This document shows, one piece after another, positions 1-7,200 of a stretch of DNA of 10,801 nt (within the stretch, counting starts at the first letter, position 1; each line of letters opens with the position of its first letter). Origin of the DNA: Bacteroidales bacterium. Its GTDB lineage: Bacteria > Bacteroidota > Bacteroidia > Bacteroidales > BM520. The position numbers and the translations under genes are program-made. Below the pieces are notes generated by a model, which was not told the origin of the DNA, searched no databases, and saw only the letters and a program-made list of their open reading frames with translations. The stretch is from the NCBI GenBank assembly GCA_023230285.1, contig JALNXP010000061.1, positions 1 to 10,801 of the forward strand, written 5' to 3'.

Positions 1-532
1 AATCTCCGGGCAGGAAGCCGAGACTTTCGCCGGCTTCAACAGCGGGACGTGTCAGGACTATTCTACGCACTTCTTTGTTCTTCAACGCCCTGACAGCTAA
101 AGCCACTGCCGTAAACGTTTTACCGGTGCCGGCAGGACCTATCGCAAAAACCATATCATTATTTTCGATAGCTTTAACCATCGCACGCTGATTCTTAGTG
201 CGAGCATTTATCATATTCCCATTACGACCATATAAAATAATATCGTTATTATTATTGATGTCGGCTTCAGCAAGTTTCTGTTCCATTGCAAGACATTCAA
301 CCAAATCCTTTTCTTTAATGGCACCAAAATTGTCAAGCTGTAGCAACAACATGTCAACATATTTCTCAAAATTCAGTCTGTCTGCCTCTTTCCCTATTAT
401 CTTTATAAATTCGCCGCGGGCAATAATCTTCAACTCAGGAAACATCTCCTGCATCTTGCGCAAATACACATTGTTAACGCCATAAACATCAACAGGATTA
501 TAATTTGAAAGACTGATGATACTTTCTTCCAT
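1..532 (-). CDS. phoH: PhoH family ATPase, N-terminal part (cut by window edge)
   Basis: The first 177 residues of a PhoH-like P-loop ATPase are visible; the 3' part lies beyond base 1. Reading leftward from the ATG at 532, residues 1 to about 110 form the N-terminal region typical of the family. A Walker A motif GPAGTGKT follows at residues 132-139, then the hallmark stretch [17 protein letters not shown] at 161-177. Full-length relatives are usually a little over 300 residues, so slightly more than half is present, and Walker B is outside the window. PhoH proteins are cytoplasmic nucleotide-binding proteins linked to RNA metabolism; many stand next to the ybeY RNase gene, which cannot be checked here. 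The start is supported by a Bacteroidota -7 box at 579-586 that would give a leader of about 40 bases. The family call is firm; the cellular role is known only in general terms. Confidence 0.93.
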   Translation of the reverse strand, partial: MEESIISLSNYNPVDVYGVNNVYLRKMQEMFPELKIIARGEFIKIIGKEADRLNFEKYVDMLLLQLDNFGAIKEKDLVECLAMEQKLAEADINNNNDIILYGRNGNMINARTKNQRAMVKAIENNDMVFAIGPAGTGKTFTAVALAVRALKNKEVRRIVLTRPAVEAGESLGFLPGD

Positions 533-559
533 TTATCTACTCTATATAAAAATTTTTAT

Positions 560-567
560 TACTTTTG
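560..567 (+). promoter_or_regulatory. Bacteroidota -7 promoter box for the DUF62 gene
   Basis: TACTTTTG matches TAnnTTTG completely. Transcription would start near 573 and run right, giving a leader of about 41 bases before the ATG at 615. No clear -33 TTTG is visible upstream. The box faces the phoH promoter box at 579-586, so each transcript would run through the other promoter. Confidence 0.5.
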
Positions 568-578
568 TAAACTGAATA

Positions 579-586
579 CAAAGGTA
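579..586 (-). promoter_or_regulatory. Bacteroidota -7 promoter box for phoH
   Basis: On the minus strand this reads TACCTTTG, a full match to the Bacteroidota sigma-70 -7 consensus TAnnTTTG. Transcription would begin near 573 and run left, leaving roughly 40 bases before the phoH ATG at 532. A T-rich stretch (TGTTTA on the minus strand, about 604-609) lies near the expected -33 position but matches weakly. The call rests on motif match and position. Confidence 0.6.
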
Positions 587-614
587 TATGTTTTTTTTAT
601 TTTAAACAGCATTA

Positions 615-1406
615 ATGAATAAAAATATTATAACATTAACTACTGATTTTGGAACAGCAAGTCATTATACAGCTGCTCTAAAGGGAAGTATTTTATCTTT
701 ATCTCCTGATATTAATATTGTTGATATTTCTCATAATATATCTTTGTATAATTTTAAAGAAGCTGCATTTGCCATAAAGAATTCTTATTCTGCATTTCCG
801 GAGGGTACAGTGCATATTATAGGAATTAACACTGAATTGTCTATTCAAACGCCGCCTGTTGTGATATTACAAGACGGTCATTATTTTATATGCACCGATA
901 ACGGTCTTTTTTCTTTAATTTTTGACAATGTTCCGGAAAGAATATATGAGATAATTAATTGGGAAGCATTAACAAATCGTACTTTCATTGCTAAAGATTT
1001 ATTTGTTCCGGTAGCAGTTATGATAGCAGAGGGTAATGATTTCAGCAAATTGGTTGTTGAGCGTGATTGTCTGAAAAACAAATTTATAGCATTAAAGCCG
1101 ACAATAAGAAACGATGAGCTCAAAGGGACTGTTATATATGTAGATAATTATGAAAATTTCATCGTCAACATTACAGAGGAGCAGTTTAAAGATTTTGTCG
1201 GCAACAATAAGTTTGAGATATCTACAATTTCGCGACACAGCAGGATACATAAGATATCACGAACATACTCCGATGTGCAGTGTGAAGGCAAGTTGTTAGC
1301 ACTTTTCGGCACTCACGGCTATTTAGAAATAGCGATGTACAAATCCACAGCAGCGAGTTTGTTGGGTATTTCTGTAGATTCAACAATAATAGTCAGAAAA
1401 TTATAA
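615..1406 (+). CDS. DUF62 / SAM hydroxide adenosyltransferase family protein
   Basis: A 263-residue protein of the DUF62 family, the group that includes SAM hydrolases (SAM + water to adenosine + methionine) and the halogenases fluorinase and chlorinase. Family marks are TTDFG at residues 9-13, VDISHNI at 36-42, TDNG at 94-97, a DNYEN element at 177-181 that keeps the Asp and Asn of the usual D-x-FGN motif, and the C-terminal HGYLEIA at 234-240. It has no signal peptide, so it should be cytoplasmic. Two usual active-site segments differ: where the family normally has DPGVG followed by Arg there is VHIIGINTE (66-74), and where it has TFHGRD there is TFIAKD (123-128). The Asp-Arg-His triad described for archaeal SAM hydrolases therefore seems absent, and activity is uncertain. 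The gene is monocistronic, divergent from phoH, and ends 4 bases from the convergent mutS2 stop. Its first half is visibly AT-richer than its neighbours. Confidence 0.88.
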   Translation: MNKNIITLTTDFGTASHYTAALKGSILSLSPDINIVDISHNISLYNFKEAAFAIKNSYSAFPEGTVHIIGINTELSIQTPPVVILQDGHYFICTDNGLFSLIFDNVPERIYEIINWEALTNRTFIAKDLFVPVAVMIAEGNDFSKLVVERDCLKNKFIALKPTIRNDELKGTVIYVDNYENFIVNITEEQFKDFVGNNKFEISTISRHSRIHKISRTYSDVQCEGKLLALFGTHGYLEIAMYKSTAASLLGISVDSTIIVRKL

Positions 1407-1410
1407 TTTG

Positions 1411-4002
1411 TCACACCATTTTAACAACAGTAATTCCGTCTCCTCCCAACTCAATGCGTTCATCACCGACAAAAGCGACTTCTTTCACAGAGTGCAGATA
1501 GTCGCGTACAATTTTTCTCAAGATACCGTTTCCGCGTCCATGTAAGATGCTAAAGTTCGCGATATGCAGCATAATAGCATCATCTACATATTTTTTCACT
1601 GCATCGACAGCCTCGTCTGCGCGATAGCCGCGTACATCTAAAGTTGTCGAGAAGTTAAATGCTCGCTCGTTAATTTCTTGCACTAAAGAACTTACAGCCA
1701 CATAACTTTGCGGCTTTTGATTTTGAGCTTTCACGGCTGCCGCTGATGCCACCATCAAATTATCAAGTTTCATAATCATATTTATGCTGCCGAAATTAAC
1801 TTTAGCCTTGTCGCCATGAATTTCTACTATCTCCCCCACTTCGTCAAAATTCAACGCCTTAACCATGCTGCCAACTTTTAAAATCTTTGGCTTATCGTCT
1901 TTTTTATTCACTTCTTTCTGTAAAGGGAAGTCTTTTTTCAGCTTTTCAAAATTAGAATTTTTAGACTTCAAATCCTTAATCTCGTTTTCATCAGCAGTCA
2001 CCTCTTTAGTTTTCTTCTTATCGGATTTATTTATCTTTTCTAAATCTTGACGGATTTTTTTCGGTATTTTAATTTCATTTTTATCGGTTGAATTAGCATT
2101 TTGCGTTGTATCTTGCGGTGTTTCCAACATTTCTGTCACTGCCTTGTCTAATTCGCGCCTTATCTGTTTAGTCTTTTCTTTTTCCGCCTGTGCCGTTCTA
2201 ATTTCCTGAATTGCATTTTCTATTTTCTGATTTGCCGATTTAAGAATGTTGGCTGCTTCGATTTTGGCATTGCGGATAATTTCTTTTTTGTTCGTCTCGA
2301 TTTGCTCTAATTGAGAGGTATATTTATCTATAATCTCCTTCAAAAAGCCATCTGCGATATGCAATTCTTTTTTATCTTTTTCGATTTGAATTTTTTCTAT
2401 TTCCATTTCCTGCAATTGTCTTTCAAATTGTATTTGAGAAAAGGAAGATTTAGATGCAGCTTTTTCCAATATTTCCTCAGGAAATTTAGCGCGTTTAGCT
2501 ATTTCAAAAGTATAAGAGCTTCCGGGTTTACCCACTCTGAGTTCAAAAAGCGGCATAATATTTTCCGTATCGAAGAGCATAGCGGCGTTTTGAAGTCCGG
2601 GCAGTTCTTGAGCCAACTTTTTGATGCTGCCGTAGTGAGTAGTAATGACACCCTTCACATGTAGTTCGCACAATTTTTCGAGTGTAGCTTCTGATATTGC
2701 GCCGCCAAGCAGCGGCTCTGTTCCTGTACCGAACTCATCTATCAAAATTAGCGAGCTGTCGCCGGAATTTTCGAGAAAAAATTTAAGATTTTTCAAATGC
2801 GAAGTATATGTACTCAAGTCATTTTCAATAGATTGTTCATCACCAATGTCAATAAATATATCTGAAAACACTCCTATTTCAGAATTTTCACTGACGGGAA
2901 CAAGCAACCCGCATTGCATCATATATTGAACAACAGCAACTGTTTTCAGTGCGATAGACTTACCACCCGCATTAGGACCGGAGACTACTACAATACGATT
3001 AACCTCATCAAGTTTGATATTTAGCGGGACGACACTTCTATTTTGCGCTTTTAAAGACAAATACAGCAAAGGGTGTTGAGCTTTCACCAAGTTGATATTG
3101 GGAACATCTAACAATACCGGTTTTACTCCGGCTATTTTAATTGCAAAATTTGCCTTAGCCTGAAGAAAATCAAGGTAAGACAGATAGTTGCACATGTTAA
3201 TCAAATTAGGTATGTCGGGACGAATTTGTTGTGTCAGTGTTTTTAAAATTCTGAATATTTCTTGTTTTTCCTCAACATAGAGGTCTCTCACATTATTATT
3301 AATATCGAAAACTTCATCGGGTTCTATATATACAGTTTGCCCTGTAGCAGAGGTGTCATGGATAAAACCTCTCACGCTCCGTTTATTCGCTGCCGGCATC
3401 GGAATAACGGCACGACCGTTACGCACACTGATTTCGCAATCGTCTTTAACCAAGCCGGAAGATTTCATCGACTTTAAGATAACAGCTATTTGCTTGTCGA
3501 TACGCGATTGTTCACTGATAATTTTTCTCCTTATCTCATATAATTTTGCAGATGCATTATCTTTGATAACACCTTTATCATCAACGATAGTATTTATCAC
3601 ATTCATCAATTTAACCTCATTAAAATCGTAATGCCAGAAATCATAAATCAGAGGGAAAACATCTTTTTTATCTCTAAAATAGCTGATACAGGCATGGAAA
3701 GCTTCAAGAGTCGACTTAAAATCGGGCAAAGTTTCCGGTTCTATCACCGTACCTTCGGTAGATATTCTGAGGATTTCATCTATACACTCGTTATATTCAT
3801 GCAATGGAAAAGGAGAATAAAATAATATTGCCTGCCGGATGCTTTCAGTTTCGGACAACATTCTTGAAATGTCGTCAAAATCAGTAGAAAAATTGATTGC
3901 TTCGACAAGTCGTCTTCCGCCCGGAGTAAAGCATTCAGCAGCAACAGTCTGTCTAATTATATCAAATCCTATTTTATTTTCAAAAAAATTCGGATATATC
4001 AT
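1411..4002 (-). CDS. mutS2: MutS2 family ATPase with C-terminal Smr domain
   Basis: An 863-residue MutS2. In ATG numbering: a MutS-like core and clamp region (about 1-330), Walker A GPNAGGKS (342-349), the STYTSH ATPase loop (397-402), Walker B LILIDE followed by FGTGTEP (418-430), ITTHYG (453-458), a long charged coiled coil (about 523-625), a Lys/Asp/Asn-rich low-complexity linker (about 627-704), a small beta-rich module with VGEIVEIHGDKAKVNFG (722-738), and a C-terminal Smr domain with LDVRG (788-792) and HGRGNG (821-826). MutS2 proteins bind branched DNA and suppress recombination, and in Bacillus subtilis act on collided ribosomes; Smr domains can carry nuclease activity. Bacillus MutS2 has about 785 residues, so this one is long, mostly through the linker. 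An in-frame TTG lies upstream at 4020, but it overlaps the promoter box, so the ATG at 4002 is chosen. The gene seems monocistronic and converges on the DUF62 gene. Confidence 0.95.
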   Translation of the reverse strand: MIYPNFFENKIGFDIIRQTVAAECFTPGGRRLVEAINFSTDFDDISRMLSETESIRQAILFYSPFPLHEYNECIDEILRISTEGTVIEPETLPDFKSTLEAFHACISYFRDKKDVFPLIYDFWHYDFNEVKLMNVINTIVDDKGVIKDNASAKLYEIRRKIISEQSRIDKQIAVILKSMKSSGLVKDDCEISVRNGRAVIPMPAANKRSVRGFIHDTSATGQTVYIEPDEVFDINNNVRDLYVEEKQEIFRILKTLTQQIRPDIPNLINMCNYLSYLDFLQAKANFAIKIAGVKPVLLDVPNINLVKAQHPLLYLSLKAQNRSVVPLNIKLDEVNRIVVVSGPNAGGKSIALKTVAVVQYMMQCGLLVPVSENSEIGVFSDIFIDIGDEQSIENDLSTYTSHLKNLKFFLENSGDSSLILIDEFGTGTEPLLGGAISEATLEKLCELHVKGVITTHYGSIKKLAQELPGLQNAAMLFDTENIMPLFELRVGKPGSSYTFEIAKRAKFPEEILEKAASKSSFSQIQFERQLQEMEIEKIQIEKDKKELHIADGFLKEIIDKYTSQLEQIETNKKEIIRNAKIEAANILKSANQKIENAIQEIRTAQAEKEKTKQIRRELDKAVTEMLETPQDTTQNANSTDKNEIKIPKKIRQDLEKINKSDKKKTKEVTADENEIKDLKSKNSNFEKLKKDFPLQKEVNKKDDKPKILKVGSMVKALNFDEVGEIVEIHGDKAKVNFGSINMIMKLDNLMVASAAAVKAQNQKPQSYVAVSSLVQEINERAFNFSTTLDVRGYRADEAVDAVKKYVDDAIMLHIANFSILHGRGNGILRKIVRDYLHSVKEVAFVGDERIELGGDGITVVKMV

Positions 4003-4017
4003 TATATATATTTTTTG

Positions 4018-4025
4018 CAAAGTTA
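4018..4025 (-). promoter_or_regulatory. Bacteroidota -7 promoter box for mutS2
   Basis: The minus strand reads TAACTTTG followed by C, a full TAnnTTTG match. With initiation about 6 bases downstream (near 4012) the leader before the ATG at 4002 would be only about 10 bases. The box overlaps the alternative TTG start at 4020, which argues against that start. Confidence 0.6.
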
Positions 4026-4107
4026 CATTATCTTTTTAATATATATAAGTTAAAACTTCATTATTATAAAATTTTGCCTGCCTGTATTTTTTTTGAAAAA
4101 CTTAGTG

Positions 4108-4115
4108 TATCTTTG
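4108..4115 (+). promoter_or_regulatory. Bacteroidota -7 promoter box for the DUF151-CNT-thyA operon
   Basis: TATCTTTG followed by C matches TAnnTTTG. Initiation is expected near 4121, 17 bases before the ATG at 4138. A T-run ending in TTTG lies at 4085-4095, closer than the usual -33 spacing, so the -33 element is unclear. The box excludes the upstream in-frame TTG at 4093, which would not be transcribed. It is back to back with the mutS2 promoter, about 80 bases away. Confidence 0.6.
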
Positions 4116-4137
4116 CACGTTAAAATTTCGACATTTT

Positions 4138-4752
4138 ATGATTAGATTATCAATTGAAGGAATTGTTAAAAACGACAAATATACTGAATCAGCAGCTATT
4201 ATTCTGCGGGAGACAGATGGCGACAGAAAACTTCCTATAGTTATCAGTATGCTTGAGATGCAGTCAATAGCTATGGCTTTTAAAGGAGCAGTCGCTCCAC
4301 GTCCGTTAACGCACGACCTTTTCGCCAATTATTTACGTACGACAGGCGTAAGAGTTGAAAATATATACATCAAAAAACATATAAAAGGATTATTTTTTGC
4401 TGACATTAATTTCGTCAATAAAAGCAATCACAAAAAGACTTTAGACTCTCGTACTTCTGACGCAATAGCCATGGCTCTGCGCTTTAATGCTCCTATTTTT
4501 TGCAGTGAAGCCGTTATAGACGAAGCCGGCATGTCGTTTTATGATGATGATTTCGACATAAGTGATGATGACAGAATCAATAACGGCACGACAAAAGAAG
4601 ATGTTAACGATATATCCAATATTGATGATGCTTCTTCAGATACGATGAGTTTAAGTGAAATAGAACAAAAAATGCAGGAAGCCATCAATAGGGAAGATTA
4701 TGGTGCAGCTTCAAAATATAGAGATTTAAGAAACAAAAAACTTCAATCATGA
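4138..4752 (+). CDS. Bifunctional nuclease family protein (DUF151) with C-terminal UVR domain
   Basis: A 204-residue cytoplasmic protein. Residues 1 to about 135 form the DUF151/BFN domain, recognised by PRPLTHDLF at 54-62 and LDSRTSDAIAMALR at 102-115, close to the family hallmark D-x-R-x-SDAIALA. An acidic linker of about 30 residues follows (roughly 136-169, rich in Asp, Ser and Asn). Residues 173-204 form a UVR motif (EIEQKMQEAINREDYGAAS, then KYRDLRNKK), the helical hairpin used for protein-protein contacts in UvrB, UvrC and Clp adaptors. The family name comes from a plant protein with reported RNase and DNase activity; the bacterial role is poorly defined, so no substrate is assigned. 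The ATG at 4138 is preferred over an in-frame TTG at 4093 because the promoter box lies between them. The last codons overlap the start of the nucleoside permease (ATGA, 4749-4752), suggesting coupled translation. Confidence 0.9.
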   Translation: MIRLSIEGIVKNDKYTESAAIILRETDGDRKLPIVISMLEMQSIAMAFKGAVAPRPLTHDLFANYLRTTGVRVENIYIKKHIKGLFFADINFVNKSNHKKTLDSRTSDAIAMALRFNAPIFCSEAVIDEAGMSFYDDDFDISDDDRINNGTTKEDVNDISNIDDASSDTMSLSEIEQKMQEAINREDYGAASKYRDLRNKKLQS

Positions 4753-6320
4753 TTAATTTTAAATTTTTCTCAAAGCCCTTAGTAAAAACTTTAGTATACG
4801 CAGTATCGGCTCTATGTATTGTTATAGTGTTGATTGGCATGTTCAAAGTGTCCTCTGTAAAAAGTGTTGCACAAGAAGGACAACAAAGCACGGTATTATC
4901 GCAGGGAGCGAACGATCCTGCTATTGTCAGCGACAGCACGGAAATTTCATTTACAGAAACGCCGGAAGAAGTATCAACATCAAAAACTTATACGAATCAA
5001 GAGTTATTAGAAACTATTAATTCGGCGGAGACACATATTACGCTGAAAGGTATACTCAGAGCTATCCTTGGAATTGCCGTTGTTTTGTTTATTGCATGGC
5101 TTTTCAGCACTAATCGAAAGGCTATAAAATGGAAATATGTATTTAGCGCTCTTTTACTGCAACTTGTCATTGCAGTATGTATTCTTTACGTACCATTTGT
5201 TTCGACTTGCATTGAATATGTAGGAAAAATCTTTGTATACATCAACAAATCAGCAACTGCAGGCATACAATTTCTGTTTGCAGACTTTGCGGACCAGTCG
5301 AAAAGCGGTTATGTATTTGCTTTCAGTATATTACCGACCATCATATTTTTCTCGGCTCTCACGAGTATATTATTTCATTGGGGCATCATTCAATTTATAG
5401 TCAAGTGGTTAGGCAAGTTTTTCTCTAAAGTGATGGGGCTTACCGGCGTAGAGAGTTTATCGCTTGCAGGCAATATATTTTTGGGTCAGACAGAGGCTCC
5501 GCTTGTTGTTAAACGTTATTTGCCGCGTGTCAAAGATTCTGAGATATTTATGGTGATGGTTGGCGGCATGGCAACTATGGCAGGAGGTGTTCTCGCTTCT
5601 TATATTTCGATGTTAGGTGGTACAGACCCTGAATTACAAGTTGCATTTGCCAAACATTTACTTACAGCTTCCGTGATGGCAGCACCGGCTGCTGTCGTAA
5701 TCGGCAGAATTGTCGTCCCCGCTTCCGAAGGTAAAGCCGAAGAAGTTGTACTCGAAAAAGAGACTACAAAAAATAATATTTTAGACGTTATCGCCAACGG
5801 TGCTATCGAAGGAATGAGACTTGCCGTCAACGTAGCTACTATGTTATTGGTGTTCATAGCTTTAATTGCCTTGATAAACTACGCCTTTGAAATCATAGGC
5901 TCATGGACAAGAATTAATGAATGGATAAGTAGCAGCACACCTTATAAATCTTTATCTCTTGAATTTATAGTTGGCTATGCCATGTCTCCTATAATGTGGC
6001 TCATTGGCGTTCCTTCCTGCGACATGGTAGAAGTAGGACAGCTGCTCGGAATAAAGACTATAGTCAACGAATTTGTAGGCTATGACACTCTTAAAAACAT
6101 GCTTGCAGCCGGAGCTTTACAGCCTAAGTCTATAATCATGTCTATTTACATATTATGCGGCTTCGCAAACTTCAGCTCCATAGGAATACAAATCGGCGGC
6201 ATCGGCTCTTTAGCTCCAAACAAACGCCCTCTACTCGCAAAATACGGCATCAGAGCTTTAATAGTCGCTGCAAGTACCGCTCTGCTTTCCGCTATCATTA
6301 TGGGCATGTTGCTAGGCTAA
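4749..6320 (+). CDS. CNT (NupC) family concentrative nucleoside permease with N-terminal extension
   Basis: A 523-residue inner-membrane permease expected to import nucleosides with Na+ or H+. Family hallmarks are GQTEAP (246-251), the Gly-rich VMVGGMATMAGG (269-280), NEFVGY (440-445) and GFANFSSIGIQIGG (471-484). These retain residues equivalent to the nucleoside-contacting Gln-Thr-Glu, Asn-Glu and Asn/Ser of the Vibrio cholerae CNT structure (here Q247, T248, E249, N440, E441, N474, S477). Typical bacterial CNTs have about 400 residues. The excess is at the N terminus: a hydrophobic helix (about 14-32) and a polar Ser/Thr/Glu-rich stretch (about 35-97), then the normal first helices from about residue 100. 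That helix could be a signal peptide or a membrane anchor placing the polar stretch in the periplasm. It overlaps the upstream gene by 4 bases and ends 19 bases before thyA. Family is firm; exact nucleoside specificity cannot be read from sequence. Confidence 0.94.
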   Translation: MINFKFFSKPLVKTLVYAVSALCIVIVLIGMFKVSSVKSVAQEGQQSTVLSQGANDPAIVSDSTEISFTETPEEVSTSKTYTNQELLETINSAETHITLKGILRAILGIAVVLFIAWLFSTNRKAIKWKYVFSALLLQLVIAVCILYVPFVSTCIEYVGKIFVYINKSATAGIQFLFADFADQSKSGYVFAFSILPTIIFFSALTSILFHWGIIQFIVKWLGKFFSKVMGLTGVESLSLAGNIFLGQTEAPLVVKRYLPRVKDSEIFMVMVGGMATMAGGVLASYISMLGGTDPELQVAFAKHLLTASVMAAPAAVVIGRIVVPASEGKAEEVVLEKETTKNNILDVIANGAIEGMRLAVNVATMLLVFIALIALINYAFEIIGSWTRINEWISSSTPYKSLSLEFIVGYAMSPIMWLIGVPSCDMVEVGQLLGIKTIVNEFVGYDTLKNMLAAGALQPKSIIMSIYILCGFANFSSIGIQIGGIGSLAPNKRPLLAKYGIRALIVAASTALLSAIIMGMLLG

Positions 6321-6339
6321 TTTTTAACAATAATCCGAA

Positions 6340-7134
6340 ATGAAACAGTATTTAGAATTATTAGATAAAATATTGACGGAAGGAGTTGTCCGCGATGACC
6401 GCACCGGCACCGGCACAAAAGGCATCTTCGGCTACCAGATGCGTTTTAACCTGCAAGACGGCTTCCCTTTACTTACCACAAAAAGACTGCATCTGAAATC
6501 TATAATATACGAACTGCTGTGGTTCTTAAAAGGCGACACCAACATAAAGTATCTAAATGAAAATAATGTCAGTATATGGAACGAATGGGCTGATGCAAAC
6601 GGCGACCTTGGTCCTGTTTACGGCGCTCAATGGCGGTCGTGGAAATCTTCAGACGGCAAAACTATTGACCAAATATCCGAAGTCGTCAACTCGCTGAAAA
6701 ACAATCCTTATTCACGAAGACATATAGTCTCCGCATGGAATGTCGGCGACATAGACAAAATGGCTCTTCCACCTTGTCATCTCATGTTCCAATTTTATGT
6801 GGCAAACAACAAACTTTCGTGTATGCTCTATCAGCGCAGTTGCGATGTCTTCCTCGGCGTGCCTTTCAACATAGCTTCTTACGCACTGCTAACTATGATG
6901 ATGGCGCAAGTTACAGGCTATCAACCCGGCGAATTTGTACACACTCTCGGCGATGCTCATATCTATCTCAACCATATAGAACAATGTAAACTGCAACTCT
7001 CGCGTCAGCCTTTTGCTCTACCTCAAATGATTATCAACCCTGAGGTAAAATCCATCTTCGATTTTAAATACGAAGATTTCTCTCTTGTCAACTATCAATA
7101 TCATCCGCATATAAAAGGTGTAGTTGCTGTGTAA
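6340..7134 (+). CDS. thyA: Thymidylate synthase
   Basis: A 264-residue ThyA, the same length as the E. coli enzyme. It converts dUMP and 5,10-methylene-tetrahydrofolate to dTMP and dihydrofolate in the cytoplasm. Diagnostic segments are [18 protein letters not shown] (19-36), [12 protein letters not shown] (58-69), GPVYGAQWR (91-99), the catalytic LPPCH with Cys146 at the E. coli position, [20 protein letters not shown] (20 residues) and [12 protein letters not shown]. The protein ends in VVAV rather than the E. coli VAI. The ATG at 6340 gives the canonical N terminus. It is the third gene of the DUF151-CNT-thyA cluster and probably uses the promoter at 4108. The dihydrofolate reductase gene (folA), often next to thyA, is not in the window; an unrelated convergent ABC operon follows instead. 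Confidence 0.98.
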   Translation: MKQYLELLDKILTEGVVRDDRTGTGTKGIFGYQMRFNLQDGFPLLTTKRLHLKSIIYELLWFLKGDTNIKYLNENNVSIWNEWADANGDLGPVYGAQWRSWKSSDGKTIDQISEVVNSLKNNPYSRRHIVSAWNVGDIDKMALPPCHLMFQFYVANNKLSCMLYQRSCDVFLGVPFNIASYALLTMMMAQVTGYQPGEFVHTLGDAHIYLNHIEQCKLQLSRQPFALPQMIINPEVKSIFDFKYEDFSLVNYQYHPHIKGVVAV

Positions 7135-7141
7135 CAGCGAC
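7123..7141 (+). terminator. Small hairpin over the thyA stop codon, possible 3' end structure
   Basis: GTTGCTGT pairs with ACAGCGAC (8 pairs including one G-T) around a GTA triloop, so the thyA stop codon (7132-7134) lies partly in the loop and partly in the stem. No T-run follows on the plus strand, so it is not a standard intrinsic terminator; it might stabilise the 3' end or be fortuitous. Confidence 0.3.
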
Positions 7142-7154
7142 CACGCGAACAATT

Positions 7155-7189
7155 ACAGACATGTAACACCGAAGGGTGTATAGAACTGT
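7155..7189. terminator. Weak hairpin in the convergent gap between thyA and the ABC operon
   Basis: ACACC (7166-7170) and GGTGT (7175-7179) form a 5-pair stem with a GAAG loop. ACAG (7155-7158) and CTGT (7186-7189) could pair outside it. It sits between two convergent gene ends, where a two-way terminator would be expected, but no T-run follows on either strand. The position supports the call more than the structure does. Confidence 0.3.
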
Positions 7190-7200
7190 GTTTCATTTAT

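Noticed and set aside
2311..2664. Plus-strand open frame opposite mutS2
   Set aside because: It is antisense to the coiled-coil and ATPase region of MutS2. The Phe-rich translation is what the complement of Lys/Glu-rich codons gives.
4093..4137. TTG start 15 codons upstream of the DUF151 ATG
   Set aside because: The -7 box TATCTTTG (4108-4115) lies downstream of this TTG, so a transcript from it would not contain the codon. The extra residues do not look like the family N terminus.
6403..6418. Short GCACCG tandem repeat at the start of thyA
   Set aside because: It encodes the conserved RTGTGT segment of thymidylate synthase, so protein constraint explains it.
6735..6989. Second open frame inside thyA
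   Set aside because: Same strand but another frame of a highly conserved enzyme; its translation matches no family I recognise.
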